Shown: positions 1 through 10,724, counted from the first letter of the stretch. The stretch: 64,000 nt of DNA from Chamaelirium japonicum (GCA_947650365.1 OX393550.1:103679843-103743842); one strand, 5' to 3'. The notes: generated by a model from the letters alone, not told the origin. Program-made: numbers and translations.

Positions 1-1130
1 ATTATGTACGGTTCTTGAACCGTCTCCTTGGAACACCATAAGCATGAGGAAGAAAGAAGTATACGCTCCGTGTGTGCTTGGCACTAGAGCACGGTAGATG
101 CGTAACTACATACGAGTACTAAGGGTTGAGCCCGAGACTAGTTCGGAGTTGTATGTAGTAATCCCTAGCCATAAGTGAACTTCGCTGCATAGGTGCGATG
201 CACTGGGGTATGTTGCGAGTTGACTAGTTGACTTTGCTAGAGGCACCCTCCGGTGGCCTCAGTTAATAGTAAGTAACTAGTAGATATCACTTAAGTAATG
301 GCCGCTAGGTATCGCACGCTAGAAATGGTCAAAATGAGGCGTCGGGGCGTTTTGGTAAAAACCTCACTCTGCCGGACCTCACTGTTGGCCGACCCTAGTG
401 ATAGGACACCTTGCTAGGGCCGGCCCTATGATGTAGGGATAAGAATCCCTCATCTATAGGGCCGGCCATATGGATAGGGATAGGGCGATAAAACGGTTAA
501 GATCGAGCCCTAAAAAGTGGGAAAACAGATAAATACAACGAGAGATAAAAAGGAGATAATAGAGAGATAATGAGGGGGGGTCATTATCCCCTTGGATCCT
601 TATCCAAGGGGGTTGGCCGGCCCTATAAAAGGACCTATGGGCGCCGGCCCCATGTGCTGAAAAAACCGAACCCCCTCTCTCTCTAATCTCTCTAGTTCTC
701 TCCCTATTCAATCTCTCGTTTCCTGCTTGCTACTTCGTCTTCCTCGCGTGGAGTTCTGAAGAAGGAGAAGGGTCGTTCTTCGAAGGCACTCAGAGATCCG
801 AGAGCGATATTTCGTGCATCGTGTGAGATCGGGTGAACAAGAAGGCAACATCTCCATTCGTACCGTCGGCATCTTCGCGAACGATCTTCCGTCTCCATCG
901 ACAAAGAAGACAATTCGCCGCGGTTAAAAGATCCGTACGAAAGGTATGCGTAATCTAACATGTAGATCTAGCGAGCATTATGATTTGCATCCATGCTAGT
1001 TAATTATTACGCTAGATTGTCGTTAGGGGTTTTCGATTCTCGTGCATACACATGCACACATATGTAGATTAGTTTCTATGAAAAGTTAAATAGTGTAACG
1101 TGCACCATGAATGGTCTTTCGACCGCCAAA
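1..1130 (+). mobile_element. LTR-like retrotransposon sequence, left copy
   Basis: This stretch is homologous, in reverse orientation, to about 3500-4440. Shared landmarks in the same order are the GCACGGTAGATGCGTAACT block near 93, the GCCGGCC-rich TATAAAAGG segment at 615-640, the CTCTCGTTTCCTGCTTGC block near 712 and the AAGATCGGGTAAACAAG-like block near 825. The opposite copy is followed by a tRNA-Met-type primer binding site, so both are probably LTRs of one family. The 5' end lies outside the window and homology stops near 1130, before the LTR terminus. No coding sequence was seen. Which superfamily it belongs to is not resolved. Confidence 0.55.
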
Positions 1131-1531
1131 TCGCTTCCGCTGCGAGCCTCTGACCCGGATTAACTTCCAACATGTGCTCGAGGCAACAAGGGGTTACCGG
1201 GTCGGCTATTTTCCACAGAGTCACAAGGGATTTGGGGGGTCGGTGGGCCTAGCCTGGCTTGGTCAAGCCTTGTGGCCGGTTGTACAGTCGCCGGTTACCC
1301 GGCTGGGAGAGAAGTCATTGATCTGGTCTCAATGGAAAAACAAGAAAAACAGAAGAAATTGGGGAGGCGACCGACCTGGTGTAGTGGCTCGGCTTCTACT
1401 GCAAGGGTCGTCAGCTCTGGCGGCTCCTTCTTCGGCTGCTCCTCCCTGGCGCCGGCTACTCCTCTCCGGCCGGCTATGCTCTGGCTACCGTGCGCCAAAC
1501 ACACAGCAAGAGGGAGAGAGAGATTGAAAGA

Positions 1532-1536
<5 letters not shown>

Positions 1537-1568
<32 letters not shown>
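1537..1568. repeat. (GA)n microsatellite
   Basis: Run of GA dinucleotides within a purine-rich region that extends loosely to about 1975. Predicted proteins here are low-complexity artefacts. Confidence 0.9.
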
Positions 1569-1569
<1 letters not shown>

Positions 1570-1623
1570 AGATCGGAGGGGGGTAAGGGGGGTCGAGTCT
1601 AGGTTTTATAGGTTGAAAGGAGG

Positions 1624-1788
1624 GGGCGGTGGCCGGCTTAGGGGTCAAGGAAGGGGGGCGGCGGTCGGGCTTAGTGTCAAGGAGGGCGACGGCCGGGCTT
1701 AGGGGTCAAGGAAGGGGGGCGGCGGCCGGGCTTAGGGTCAAGGAGGGCGGCGACCGAGCTTAGGGGTTTAGGAGGGCAGCGGCCGTCG
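1624..1788. repeat. GC-rich minisatellite, about 30-bp unit
   Basis: Five to six imperfect tandem copies of a unit resembling CGGCGGCCGGGCTTAGGGTC followed by AAGGAGGG. Copies differ by a few substitutions and small indels. It lies just beyond the left LTR-like copy, and no gene was seen in it. Confidence 0.8.
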
Positions 1789-1979
1789 GGGATAGGGATG
1801 GGGATCGGGTAGAGAGAGGAGAGAGATCCGTGAGAGAGAGTGAGAGATCGGGTGAGAGGGGGGAGATCGGAGAGATGGGAGAGAGATCAGAGAGATGGGA
1901 GAGAAAGAGAGGGATGAGAGGGAGCTGGGTCAGGTTCGGGTTCGGGTGAGATGAGGGGGAGAGGGAGAGAGGGTCGGTT

Positions 1980-3450
1980 GAGATGGGTTTGGTTTTTTTT
2001 TTTTTTGGGTTTTGGGTTTTTAGTTTAGTTTAGTTTTTTTTTTCTTCTCGTAATCTCGATCGAGCTCGACTCGCGTCGTACCGAGGTGCGCCGGCACGTG
2101 AACCTCGCTGGGTCCAATTGACCCACCACAGTACCTATTTATTATAAAAATTATATTATATAAAAAAAACATTCGTGCCCTACCTCGATACTCGTGCTCA
2201 TATGTTCGTGTAACTACACCACAGTTGCAGCCCTGCAACTTGTACCCGAGACCCACTGCCTGGTCCCATTCAGGCACGCACAACCAAAAACATCACCGCC
2301 AAATATATTAAAATAATATTATATAGAACTGGGTTGTTCTGGGCAAAAACACCCTGGAATGCCGGTCGATACAAATCGAATTTGAAGTATCATAGTCCCT
2401 ATCTCAAGTGGATTTTTCGGCTTAAGGATTACATTACATACTCTGAGAACGTCGATGCTCCTTAAAACTGGCTATCACCCTAATGCTCTGGAGCTTAACC
2501 TATATATGGTTAGACTGATAGGAAAGGCCTCTCACTACCATGGTGCCTTGATTATAAACTTGACAATTGATGTCATAGTATATCTCTGTCTCATTATTGG
2601 TTTCGATGCTGGCCAAATAGTGACACCCAACAAGTCAGGCAATATCTTAATGGTGCCATAATTGAATGTGACGAGTTTACACTATCATCAAAGGTCGATT
2701 AAATAATATGCGTTATTAGTGGAATCCTATCCTAACAAGGTCGCTTGGACCTGAGAAAAATGACATCCCTTTAAAACATTGATAATTGAATTATCGCATC
2801 GAGGTTCTCTACAGAAATATAAAGAACAATAAAAAGAAACAACAATACAAATGAATCAAATTCAGGGTCTGATCCCTGAACTTGACTAGCACAGTGCAGG
2901 CTCTTTGTCACTTTCACTAGGTTCCTCGATCCGGTGCAAGTCTCTGTAAACGATCTCTTGCCGCTTTAGACCTTTGCCATCATTGTGTACGTTTCACTGG
3001 ATCGCCATTGTCCTCTAAGATTCTGCTCATTCTCTAGTAGTAGACTCCATGATAAGTCCTCATTCTCAATCTATAACCGAAAAAGATCTGGTACTCTCCG
3101 AGTAAGTACTCACCGTATACAATTTTCTAAAAAGAAAAGAAAAACATACATGGTAAAAAGCTTGGAAATCAAGGATGGTTAACCTCCATCTCTTGCCCGA
3201 CTACGGCTTTAAAACCTACCATACACAGAAGAAAATATATCCAGATAAATACTAGCACGGGGTCAAACCCCCGGTAGCAAGCAATCATATATCCAGATTA
3301 TTATACAGTGGCACCCTGCAAGATTGATTCATAGAACACACAATATCTATAATATGCATAATCTACTTGTAGAACCCCGATGATGGCACATACTAATTAT
3401 TCACGTACACGACGGTTTCATGAAAAATATAAAATGCACACCACTAGCAT
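1980..3450. other. Non-coding sequence, probable retrotransposon interior
   Basis: No gene is recognised. The stretch is AT-richer than its surroundings, holds T- and A-runs, and lies between two oppositely oriented LTR-like copies. From 3450 downward on the minus strand it would be the internal region after the primer binding site, but no gag or pol reading frame is visible. A large non-autonomous element is possible. Confidence 0.4.
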
Positions 3451-3451
3451 A

Positions 3452-4440
3452 GCTCTGATACTAATTATTGAAAATAATTCTATGGTAGAGGCCCGTAGCA
3501 TAATCAAAGGGTAGGTTCGAAGACCGTGGATGGTGTGCATTACATATCAAAATTTTCATCAAAACGTTCTATACGTGCATGTATGAATCTAGCATGACAA
3601 CTACATGACCACCTAACATCGATCTAGCGAAAAGAATAATCTAGTATGCATGGATATTCTATCTCTACACTAGATCCTGCAAAAATAGAAATATCATGGA
3701 TCTTCTACGTAAAATATTGACAGTATAAGATTGCGAGGAATGCATTCTTGTTTACCCGATCTTGCACGATACACAACACCTCATCGATGGATTTCTGAGT
3801 ACCTTCATACGATGAGCCTTCTCCGTTTATGAAACACCAAGTAAGGAAGACGCGTTGAGAAGCAAAGTCGCAAGCAGGAGAGAGACGAGTGACGAGAGAT
3901 GGAAAGGAGGGACGACTAGGGCAACCATTAGGGCTGACCCCCCTTCTCCTCTTGCTTTTTTACAAGGCCGGCCACTCCCCTTGGATAAGGATCCTAGTGT
4001 ATAGGGATGACCCCGTTAAATCTCTCTCTATATCTCTATCTCTTCCTAACTTTTAGGACTTGCAAAGACCGAGTCAAAACCTCCTATCTTATCCCTTATG
4101 GCCCGCCCCTACATTGGAGGTAACAACCTCCTAATAACTAAGAGGCCGACCTTAACTTAGTCTCTCAACATTTAGGGTCGGTCCGTCTAGTCCATAGCGA
4201 TCCCTTACCATAAGTGGACTTCGTCCCAGTGCATCACACCTATGTGACGAAGTCCACTTATGGTAAGGGATCGCTACGTGTGTCTCTGTACCACTCTAGG
4301 GTTTTCCCTTAGCAAACACACGAAGTTACGCATCTACCGTGCACTAGTGCAAAGCATACACGGAGTGTATGGTTGGACTATTTGCTTCCTCTAACATTGT
4401 TATGTGGTTCGAGAAGATGGTTCAAGGATCGTACATTATA
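3452..4440 (-). mobile_element. LTR-like retrotransposon sequence, right copy with primer binding site
   Basis: Read on the minus strand, this copy parallels 1-1130. Its downstream end is followed at about 3452-3470 by AGTATCAGAGCT, which matches the usual plant primer binding site complementary to initiator tRNA-Met (TGGTATCAGAGC) apart from its first bases. That identifies it as an LTR and sets its orientation. The upper boundary is uncertain. It carries a perfect hairpin at 4195-4276 that the left copy lacks. Confidence 0.6.
4195..4276. repeat. Perfect inverted repeat, 31-bp arms, 20-bp loop
   Basis: Positions 4195-4225 are the exact reverse complement of 4246-4276, separated by a 20-base spacer. 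The arms contain GATCCCTTACCATAAGTGG and its complement. The related copy near 165-210 has one arm-like segment only, so this looks like a local snap-back duplication inside the LTR. Confidence 0.95.
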
Positions 4441-4647
4441 TGGATAAGGTGTAACCTTCAGGGACCAGGGTTCATGGCTTCTAACTTGAACTCGATCGAC
4501 ATACTACCTGAGTGTACCATCGACCCTCTGAGTCTGAGTAAACATGCTTAGCCACCCAGAGTGCGACGTAGGCTGCACTCCAATTCTCTTGGACTTACTA
4601 TGTTCTCCCGTATACCCCTGCTCCCCGCTTAGTAGTGGTAAACTCGC

Positions 4648-4993
4648 TGTTATGAATCATGTGCCCCCTCAAAATCGGTGATAAGAGGGAGAGGGCAACA
4701 TTATATAAAGATGTGGAACTTCCACCCCTTTACCGATGTGGGACTATTATATTCTCAACACCAGCCCGCACGCAGAGCGCCTCTTGATTGGAGGGAGAGA
4801 AAGAAGATCTTAATCATAGGAAGAAAGAGGGTACGACGGGACCATATGAAGGGGAGACGGGGTGAGGCTAGCTCTGATACCATGTTACGAATCCCGTGCC
4901 CCGTTAAAAATCGATGATGAGAGGGAGGGGGCAACAATATATACAAATATGGAACTCCCATCTCTTTATCGATGTGGGAGTATATTCTCAACA
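4648..4993 (-). mobile_element. Complete TRIM retrotransposon, 346 bp
   Basis: Two direct repeats, 4883-4993 (111 bp) and 4648-4760 (113 bp), roughly 80% alike, are the LTRs; each begins TGTTGAGAATATA and ends in ACA on the minus strand. Directly inside the 5' LTR, at 4871-4882, the minus strand reads TGGTATCAGAGC, the classical tRNA-Met primer binding site. The internal region of about 122 bp has no coding capacity. The flanks are CTCGC and CTCGT, a 5-bp target duplication with one mismatch. TRIMs of this size are non-autonomous and depend on an enzyme source elsewhere. Divergence of the LTRs says the insertion is old. Confidence 0.88.
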
Positions 4994-5308
4994 CTCGTTG
5001 TCCCTCCACTTGGTGCCATGATGCGACTCCAGCGATGGAGAATACCGTCATACTCGAGTGCTCATATGACTCGGTTCCTTCCATATTAACCATGTCGTAC
5101 ATCTGATTACCCTGCCGAGTAATCAGATCCAGTTACCAGTCTAACTAATTACCACCAGGCCTGGGTTTAATATGACGTCAGTCAGACCAAGGAACACACC
5201 TCCCGTTAAGGGTGTGGATGGCCTGCAGGAGTGACACGCTGATGTGATGCCAACCCGGTAACCCAGCACACCGTGGTTTTCGATCACATAACTGGACCCT
5301 TACACATT
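4994..5308. other. No gene seen
   Basis: Unassigned sequence between the TRIM and the hAT-type MITE. Nothing codes and no repeat is recognised; it may belong to an older retrotransposon into which both elements inserted. Confidence 0.4.
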
Positions 5309-5316
5309 GGTGCGCC

Positions 5317-5787
5317 TAGGGGTGGCAACGGGTCGTGTCTTGTCGGGTTCGTGTCGTGTCTAGTTTCGGGTCGTGTCCAAAACCCCTAAACCCGTACTTG
5401 ACCCGTTTAACTAATCATGTCTAGATTCTAAACTCGTACCCGACCCGTTTATAAACGGGTATATCCGATAAGACCCGCTTACCACACGGGTCTATTCAGT
5501 TGACCCGATCTGACCCAGTCCGACTCGATCCAACCTGACCCGATAGTCCCGCTGGTACTACATATTACAGTATCGGATTACGGGTAGACCTGACTTGACT
5601 CGGCCCATTGAATTTTAAACGGGTCTTCTTGGGTCTACCGTGTCCAGACCCTAAACCCGGACCCGACCCGTTTATTAAACGGGTCTATCGTGTCGACCCG
5701 TTTATAACCCGAACCCGTTTAGCCCTAACCTAGACCCGCTAACTTCGTGTCGGGTCTGCCGTGTCGGGTTCAAAATTGCCAGCCCTA
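5317..5787. mobile_element. hAT-type MITE with 8-bp target duplication
   Basis: The 471-bp element begins TAGGGGTGGCAA and ends TTGCCAGCCCTA, 12-bp terminal inverted repeats with one mismatch. It is bracketed by perfect 8-bp direct repeats GGTGCGCC at 5309-5316 and 5788-5795. An 8-bp duplication and TAGGG-TGGCAA ends are typical of hAT superfamily non-autonomous elements. The interior is built of many variants of GACCCGTTTA / TAAACGGGTC, giving strong self-complementarity. There is no transposase. Confidence 0.92.
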
Positions 5788-5799
5788 GGTGCGCCAAAG

Positions 5800-6310
5800 C
5801 ACCACATAACTGGTTAGCCCACCAGACGTGGTTGTTCAGGGTTTAAGACCGTTTTATCATAGACAGAAACACAGCTTAGTGCACCGGTGTCTGCTCACCT
5901 ATCTGTGCATCGTGTTGGTTCTATTCGGCCATAATATTGTGCTTGGTAATGACCGTGGTGGAGACACACACGCTCTGTTATCCCAATAGCTTATCCTGAT
6001 AGGGCGACCGACTTTAATTAGAGCTGTGAATGAATTTAGATTACATGGGACTAGTCCATTGAGTCTGCCACTCAAGTGGATTACCATGTAACCATAGCTC
6101 TCTATTCTGTAATCAGAACACATACTAAGGTACTTAGCAAGATGCATTCCTAATCTATCAACCATACACAGCTAAACTATAAGTTTTTACGAGCTATAGA
6201 CCTCATCAATTCCAACATCGTGGGGGATACACGGCTACCGTGGTACATCCGACCACGGAATATTTTCTCCCTGATAGTTGAGCTGACCTTTTAAAGTGGT
6301 TCGGACCCTT
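5800..6310. other. No gene seen
   Basis: About 500 bases without a recognisable gene or repeat. Only short chance reading frames occur. Confidence 0.4.
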
Positions 6311-6316
6311 CTCCGC

Positions 6317-6835
6317 CCTAAACCTGTAAACGGATCAGATTTGGATCGGATTAGGCTATATCCAAATCTGGTTCGTTAAGTAAACGAGTCATCGGATTCG
6401 GATGTTATTTGATCATCAGATCAAAAAACCCAATTCATATCCATTTAAATAATCGTATCAGATTCAGATCATGGACAAGAGTACTTCGGACGGTTGTGAT
6501 ATCGTTAAGCGTCGAACCGATAAAAGAATAGTTGATTCCGAACTTGGGACCCAGAAGAGTCAGGATAAAATGTGTCTCGATCGGGGGACCATGAGAATCT
6601 TTTTTATATTAACCCTTAGGACCTTAGATCTAAATCGTTCTAATCTAACAATGACTAAAATATAATATATTATGTAATATTTTGTCGGATCGGATTCTTA
6701 GAGGATTAGAGTGGCCTAAATCCATATCCGGGTTGTTAATAGTTATCGGATTCAAACTGTTATCGGATTATTGGATCAAAAAAACTTATTTATATCCAAC
6801 TAAACTGATCGGATTCGGATCAAAATCCGCTCCAT
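6317..6835. mobile_element. Putative MITE built of GGATCGGATTC motifs
   Basis: Both ends carry dense GGATC/GGATT motifs in opposite orientation around a unique centre, as in foldback hAT-like elements. I could not find clean terminal repeats or a target duplication, so the boundaries are approximate. Confidence 0.35.
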
Positions 6836-6954
6836 AGACAGGTCTTTTCTCAGGTTCGCCTAGACGTTGATGGTTGAGGTGTAGTCCTAATCTCACCCGA
6901 CTTTATGGAAGCCGACCCACAAATGCAGAAAGCAACGGTAATCCGAGCCCGTGC

Positions 6955-6971
6955 CACGTGCTATCCACGTG
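6955..6971 (+). promoter_or_regulatory. Two adjacent G-boxes upstream of the DUF1645 gene
   Basis: CACGTG occurs at 6955-6960 and again at 6966-6971, about 180 bp upstream of the start codon. Paired G-boxes bind bZIP and bHLH factors and can act as abscisic-acid or light response elements. That fits reports of stress-responsive DUF1645 genes. Function here is inferred. Confidence 0.6.
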
Positions 6972-7063
6972 TTCTTTTCTCATTCGCCACAGTTTCTGAA
7001 GGGACGTTTACATAAACCTATGGGACGACACACCAGACCCATTCTGCGGCCTGCCGCATTTCC

Positions 7064-7071
7064 AAACCCTA
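7064..7071 (+). promoter_or_regulatory. Telo-box
   Basis: AAACCCTA lies about 80 bp upstream of the DUF1645 start codon. In plants this motif is frequent in promoters of ribosome-biogenesis genes, including snoRNA clusters. It is of interest because four snoRNA genes lie downstream in the same orientation. Confidence 0.5.
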
Positions 7072-7152
7072 GTGCCACCGCCCCGCGCCTCCTCCCCTCT
7101 CTCTCCTTTTCCGATCGTCGCCGGTCGGTGATCCGATCGAGTGATCGGGCCG

Positions 7153-8340
7153 ATGATGGCCTCCGCCTGCGTGACCAACACCGGAGTCTCACCGGAGACG
7201 TTCCTCGACTACCCTCCGGCGTGCCCGACCTACGGCTGGCTTAGCCCTAGGATCTCCTTCAGCTGCGACCTCGCCGGCGACGGGCCGAAGAGCTCCACGG
7301 AGAATCCGGAGGCTGGCTCGTACCCGGCCGGACCGTCGGGGGAATGGAGGGACAAGCCAGATCCGGACGCCTCCGCGAAGGATCTCATCGATTTCGAGTT
7401 CCTGCTCGAAGATCCCGCCATGATGCTCACCGCCGACGAGCTCTTTTCTGGAGGGAAGCTGGTGACGCTCCAGAAGGCGGCGGCCGCGCGTCCCGCGGCG
7501 GAGCCCTCGAACGAGATCCCATCGCCGGAGCCGCTGGACTCACTGGGTGCTGGGAGCCTCTTGGACCCCTCCGCTCCGTCTCCCAAGGCCCCGAGGTGCT
7601 CGAGTAGGTGGAGGGAGCTGCTTGGCCTGAAGAGACAGCAGCAGCAGCAGCAGGGCGCCAAGATGGAACAACAGAAGGCCGCTGCTTCTGCGCCACTTAA
7701 GAACCCTAACCCGAAGTCTTTGAAGCATTTCCTCCATCGAAACCCCAAATCCTCCACGACTGATCCGTCTCTGAGCCTCCCATTGCTCCGGGATGGTGAT
7801 TGCGACTCTACATTTGTTTCGTCCCACGTTTTCCTCTCCTCCTCCGGCGTCGGCCCCGACCACGAGGAACCCCCCCGCCTCTCACTCGACTCGGAGAAGC
7901 CGATCCAGGTCCCGATCTCCCATGGCCGGATGCCGCCCAGGGTGCGCGTCCCCCGGACGGGGTCCGCGGCCGCGAGATCCGGACGTAGCACGGCGCGGCG
8001 CGCGGCGCCGGCGCCGCGGGCGGCGTCAGTGGACAGCCCGCGGATGAACTCGTCGGGGAGGGTGGTGTTCCAGGGCCTGGAGCGGAGCTCGAGCAGCCCC
8101 GGTAGCATCTACGGCGGGCTCAGGGTGAGACATAGGGGGGTGGAGAGGGCCTACTCGGCCGGCGTCAGGATCACCCCGGTGCTCAACGTCCCGGTGTCGG
8201 TCTTCGGTCTGGGCCAGCTCTTCGCCCCGCAGAAGAAGGAGAGGGACGGAGCCTCCTCCAGAAACGGCGGCGGTGGCGGTGGCGGTGGCGCCGGCAATAA
8301 CGGCAGCATCAGAGGCAAGATCGAGAGGGAGAGGGCATGA
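7153..8340 (+). CDS. DUF1645 family protein
   Basis: A 395-residue single-exon gene. The frame is open from 7141, but that codon is GTG, so I start at the first ATG, 7153 (a second ATG follows at 7156). DUF1645 hallmarks appear in order: FEFLLEDP near residue 81, ADELFSGGKLV just after it, the basic SSRWRELLGLKR segment near 155, PKSLKHFLHR near 192, and the C-terminal AGVRITPVLNVPV followed by FGLGQLF. A six-glutamine run follows the basic segment and a glycine tract lies near the C-terminus. There is no signal peptide or membrane segment. Members are plant-specific; a rice member is linked to stress tolerance and grain length, but the molecular role is unknown. Coding GC is high, as in many monocot genes. 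A good splice donor sits 10 bases past the stop, which suggests an intron in the 3' UTR. Confidence 0.9.
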   Translation: MMASACVTNTGVSPETFLDYPPACPTYGWLSPRISFSCDLAGDGPKSSTENPEAGSYPAGPSGEWRDKPDPDASAKDLIDFEFLLEDPAMMLTADELFSGGKLVTLQKAAAARPAAEPSNEIPSPEPLDSLGAGSLLDPSAPSPKAPRCSSRWRELLGLKRQQQQQQGAKMEQQKAAASAPLKNPNPKSLKHFLHRNPKSSTTDPSLSLPLLRDGDCDSTFVSSHVFLSSSGVGPDHEEPPRLSLDSEKPIQVPISHGRMPPRVRVPRTGSAAARSGRSTARRAAPAPRAASVDSPRMNSSGRVVFQGLERSSSSPGSIYGGLRVRHRGVERAYSAGVRITPVLNVPVSVFGLGQLFAPQKKERDGASSRNGGGGGGGGAGNNGSIRGKIERERA

Positions 8341-8350
8341 CGAGATCCAG

Positions 8351-8352
8351 GT
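8351..8352 (+). other. Candidate 5' splice site just after the DUF1645 stop
   Basis: The sequence CCAG|GTAACC begins 10 bases after the TGA. If used, it would place the four downstream snoRNAs in a 3'-UTR intron of the DUF1645 transcript. No transcript evidence is available from sequence alone. Confidence 0.35.
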
Positions 8353-8385
8353 AACCAAAATATCAATAAAAATTTGGCACTTCTA

Positions 8386-8522
8386 CTTGAACATACAAGG
8401 GGACATTCACCCGACAAAATGCTGACGTGGGGCCATCTGCCAGCGCTCAGTGCATCCGCCATCGCACCGACGCCCACCCAGACCTACTGTTTGTCCGCAT
8501 TATGTGCCCTTTTTTGTTCAAA
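8386..8522. mobile_element. Short TA-flanked MITE, degenerate copy
   Basis: Begins CTTGAACATACAAGGGGACA and ends near GTTCAAA, flanked by TA dinucleotides. It is a diverged relative of the better-preserved copy at 10543-10696. No coding capacity. Confidence 0.65.
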
Positions 8523-8732
8523 TAGTATCTTCCATAAAAAAAAATAAGCTCAGTTGACCGTTCTTTCAGGTTCCGAAATGATTTTTCTTTTGAGATCGAA
8601 TATTTTTTTTAATATTTTAATATTCGAAAATCTATACTGTGCCATATCTCTCTCTCTCTCTCATCTGATTTTAGATCCATTTTAATTATTTTTAAAAATA
8701 TTATAAAGGTTGTGGTTTGTCGTGTAGTGCTT

Positions 8733-8821
8733 TGGGAGATGATGCGAGATATGGATTAGTTCAGAGAGGCTGCCAACTGCCAGCTCTGCTGAAAATAATT
8801 TTGCACGTCAGTCTGATCCCA
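8733..8821 (+). ncRNA. Box C/D snoRNA, copy 1 of 4
   Basis: About 89 nt. A closing stem TGGGA/TCCCA brackets box C (ATGATGC, 8739-8745) and box D (CTGA, 8813-8816). Immediately upstream of box D is the guide TTTTGCACGTCAGT, complementary to ACTGACGTGCAAA of large-subunit rRNA. Counting five bases from box D places the predicted 2'-O-methyl on the A of CTGA in that rRNA sequence, by my reckoning yeast 25S Am876 (guided there by snR72). A second CTGA further upstream could be box D', but the sequence before it differs between copies, so only the box D guide looks constrained. Box C departs from RTGATGA at its last base. Confidence 0.8.
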
Positions 8822-9590
8822 TGGGACCCATACCCCACTTCTGTATCCTGGTGGCCCCCACCTCTTACCAGTCCTTCCCCTCCTATCAATTCCAATGGCC
8901 ATATAGTAAATCTTTCTGTTCCCCCATGTGCCATGCAACTCATGCAGCATGTGCCTTTGTGGGCTTCTTCAGCACTATCTCAAATCAAATGGTGTAGTTC
9001 TGATTGTGTAGATTCTCTTAGCTGTTCATGTTTATGAATTATGATTATCATATTTAAGGGGTCTCTTAATTGTGACGCATTAGAGATTAATCAAGTCGCC
9101 ATGTTGGATTAATCCACTGGCCGCATGTGAAATCTTCAATGATTCCTTGCTGAATAAGGTGCAGTCGTAGAATTGACTAATGGGAAAAGAAAGACGAGTT
9201 TACTTGGATTAATAAAATGATATTCAAATTTCAATAAAGCAAGCGGATACTAGATGGATGATCAAGACGTCTGTGCCAAGGATCGAATGAGATAACAATC
9301 ATTGGGAATAAAGTGCATGTAATAAAGATCATTGTTTTGCTTTACCCTCTTCTGTCGCCGTTACCGAAGAAGGTTTTGTTTGATCATGAATCGGAAAAAT
9401 AAATATTGCAATGCAATTGATTGTAGAAGTAAGTTTACTAGTAAACGATCGGAAGTGATAGAGGGAACTCTTGATCCGACGAGATGTGGGAGAGAGGGCG
9501 GGAATGGGGAGGTGACATGTGGCACCAAATGTCTGCATTTTATTAGTATTTTAAATTTTTTATTTTTTCTTTGCTTTGTTGTGTAGTGTT

Positions 9591-9680
9591 TGGGAGATGA
9601 TGTGAGATATGTATCATATGATTCATATCCGAGGCTGCCAAGCTCTGCTGAAGATAATTTTGCACGTCAGTCTGATCCCA
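9591..9680 (+). ncRNA. Box C/D snoRNA, copy 2 of 4
   Basis: About 90 nt. Stem TGGGA/TCCCA, box C ATGATGT at 9597-9603, box D CTGA at 9672-9675, and the same guide TTTTGCACGTCAGT before box D. It differs from copy 1 mainly in the segment between box C and the putative box D', which contains an extra ATCATATG-like stretch. Its surrounding spacer is clearly homologous to that of copy 3. Confidence 0.8.
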
Positions 9681-10542
9681 CCCCTCTTTTTTTCTCGTGT
9701 AGTGATTCCCACCTCTATTTGTTTGAATTGTTATATAAAAAAATTTCTGTCCCATTTTTGGCATCGAGCATATGCCTAGTGTCTTTCGACTCTATTTTGA
9801 ACCTAATAGGGCAGATCAGATAGTGTAGATTGTCCTTACCTAATTTTAGTACTATAAAGATATTTGAGGAAGTGATGTGTCCGATTAATTGTGCCACTTA
9901 ATGGTAAAGCCATGTGGTCTGTGAAATGATTAATGATCATCACGAAATAATAAGGCTAGCAAGTGATAGAGTGTGGTTACTTCACCATAAGATGCATTGG
10001 TAGAAATACGACTAATAGGATACGTAAGACTACAAATAAAATTCAAATTTTGACATAGAAGTATTAGAAAGCATTTGCAGCTAGTGAGTAGTAGATGGGT
10101 GTCCCAGCGCTTTGTGCCAAAGATCAAAGGACGAGATAATAACCATAAGCTATCAAGCATAAGTATGAGTTGTATGACCATTTTTCTCTTTACCATCTTT
10201 AGTCATTGTTCTCAAAGTCATGTGGCACCAAATGTCTCCATTTTATTAGCATTTGTAGATAGATGTACTGAATTGTCTTATCCCTTGACTATTGTGATAG
10301 TGGAAATAATATGTTACATATGAAACAAGTGGGACATATTGTTATAACAAAGTTGGAATTGCTTGAAGACCATGTCATTAAAGAATCCATGGTAGTTGGT
10401 TTGATTTTTTTTTTAAATTTGAATTTGAAATACTGTCCTTTTGGCTAAGTTCATGTGTAGTATCCAACAGAGATATCGAATAAACTTATTCCAAAGTGGG
10501 TGCTTTTTAGTAGTTTGTAGTTCTTATTTTTGAGCCCTGCTA

Positions 10543-10696
10543 TTTTGAACATACAAGGGGACATACTTGCTGGCATAATGCCAATGTGGGGGGCTTTGCC
10601 TAGCGCTCAGTGCACTGGCCATTGCCCCAAACGCTTAATGAAGCCCCCCCTGCATCGACATTATGTCTGAGTGTACGTCCCCTTGTATGTTCAAAA
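10543..10696. mobile_element. TA-flanked MITE with 24-bp terminal inverted repeats
   Basis: 154 bp; left end TTTTGAACATACAAGGGGAC and right end its near-perfect reverse complement (one mismatch over 24 bases), flanked by TA on both sides. The TA duplication suggests a Tc1/mariner-like origin, although the ends are not those of Stowaway. It sits in the spacer between snoRNA copies 2 and 3. Confidence 0.85.
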
Positions 10697-10721
10697 TAAC
10701 ATTCTCCTTGGTTTTATAGTG

Positions 10722-10724
10722 CCG

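Noticed and set aside
7230-8108. 292-residue antisense frame across the DUF1645 gene
   Set aside because: It is a shadow of a GC-rich coding sequence; the sense frame has the DUF1645 motifs.
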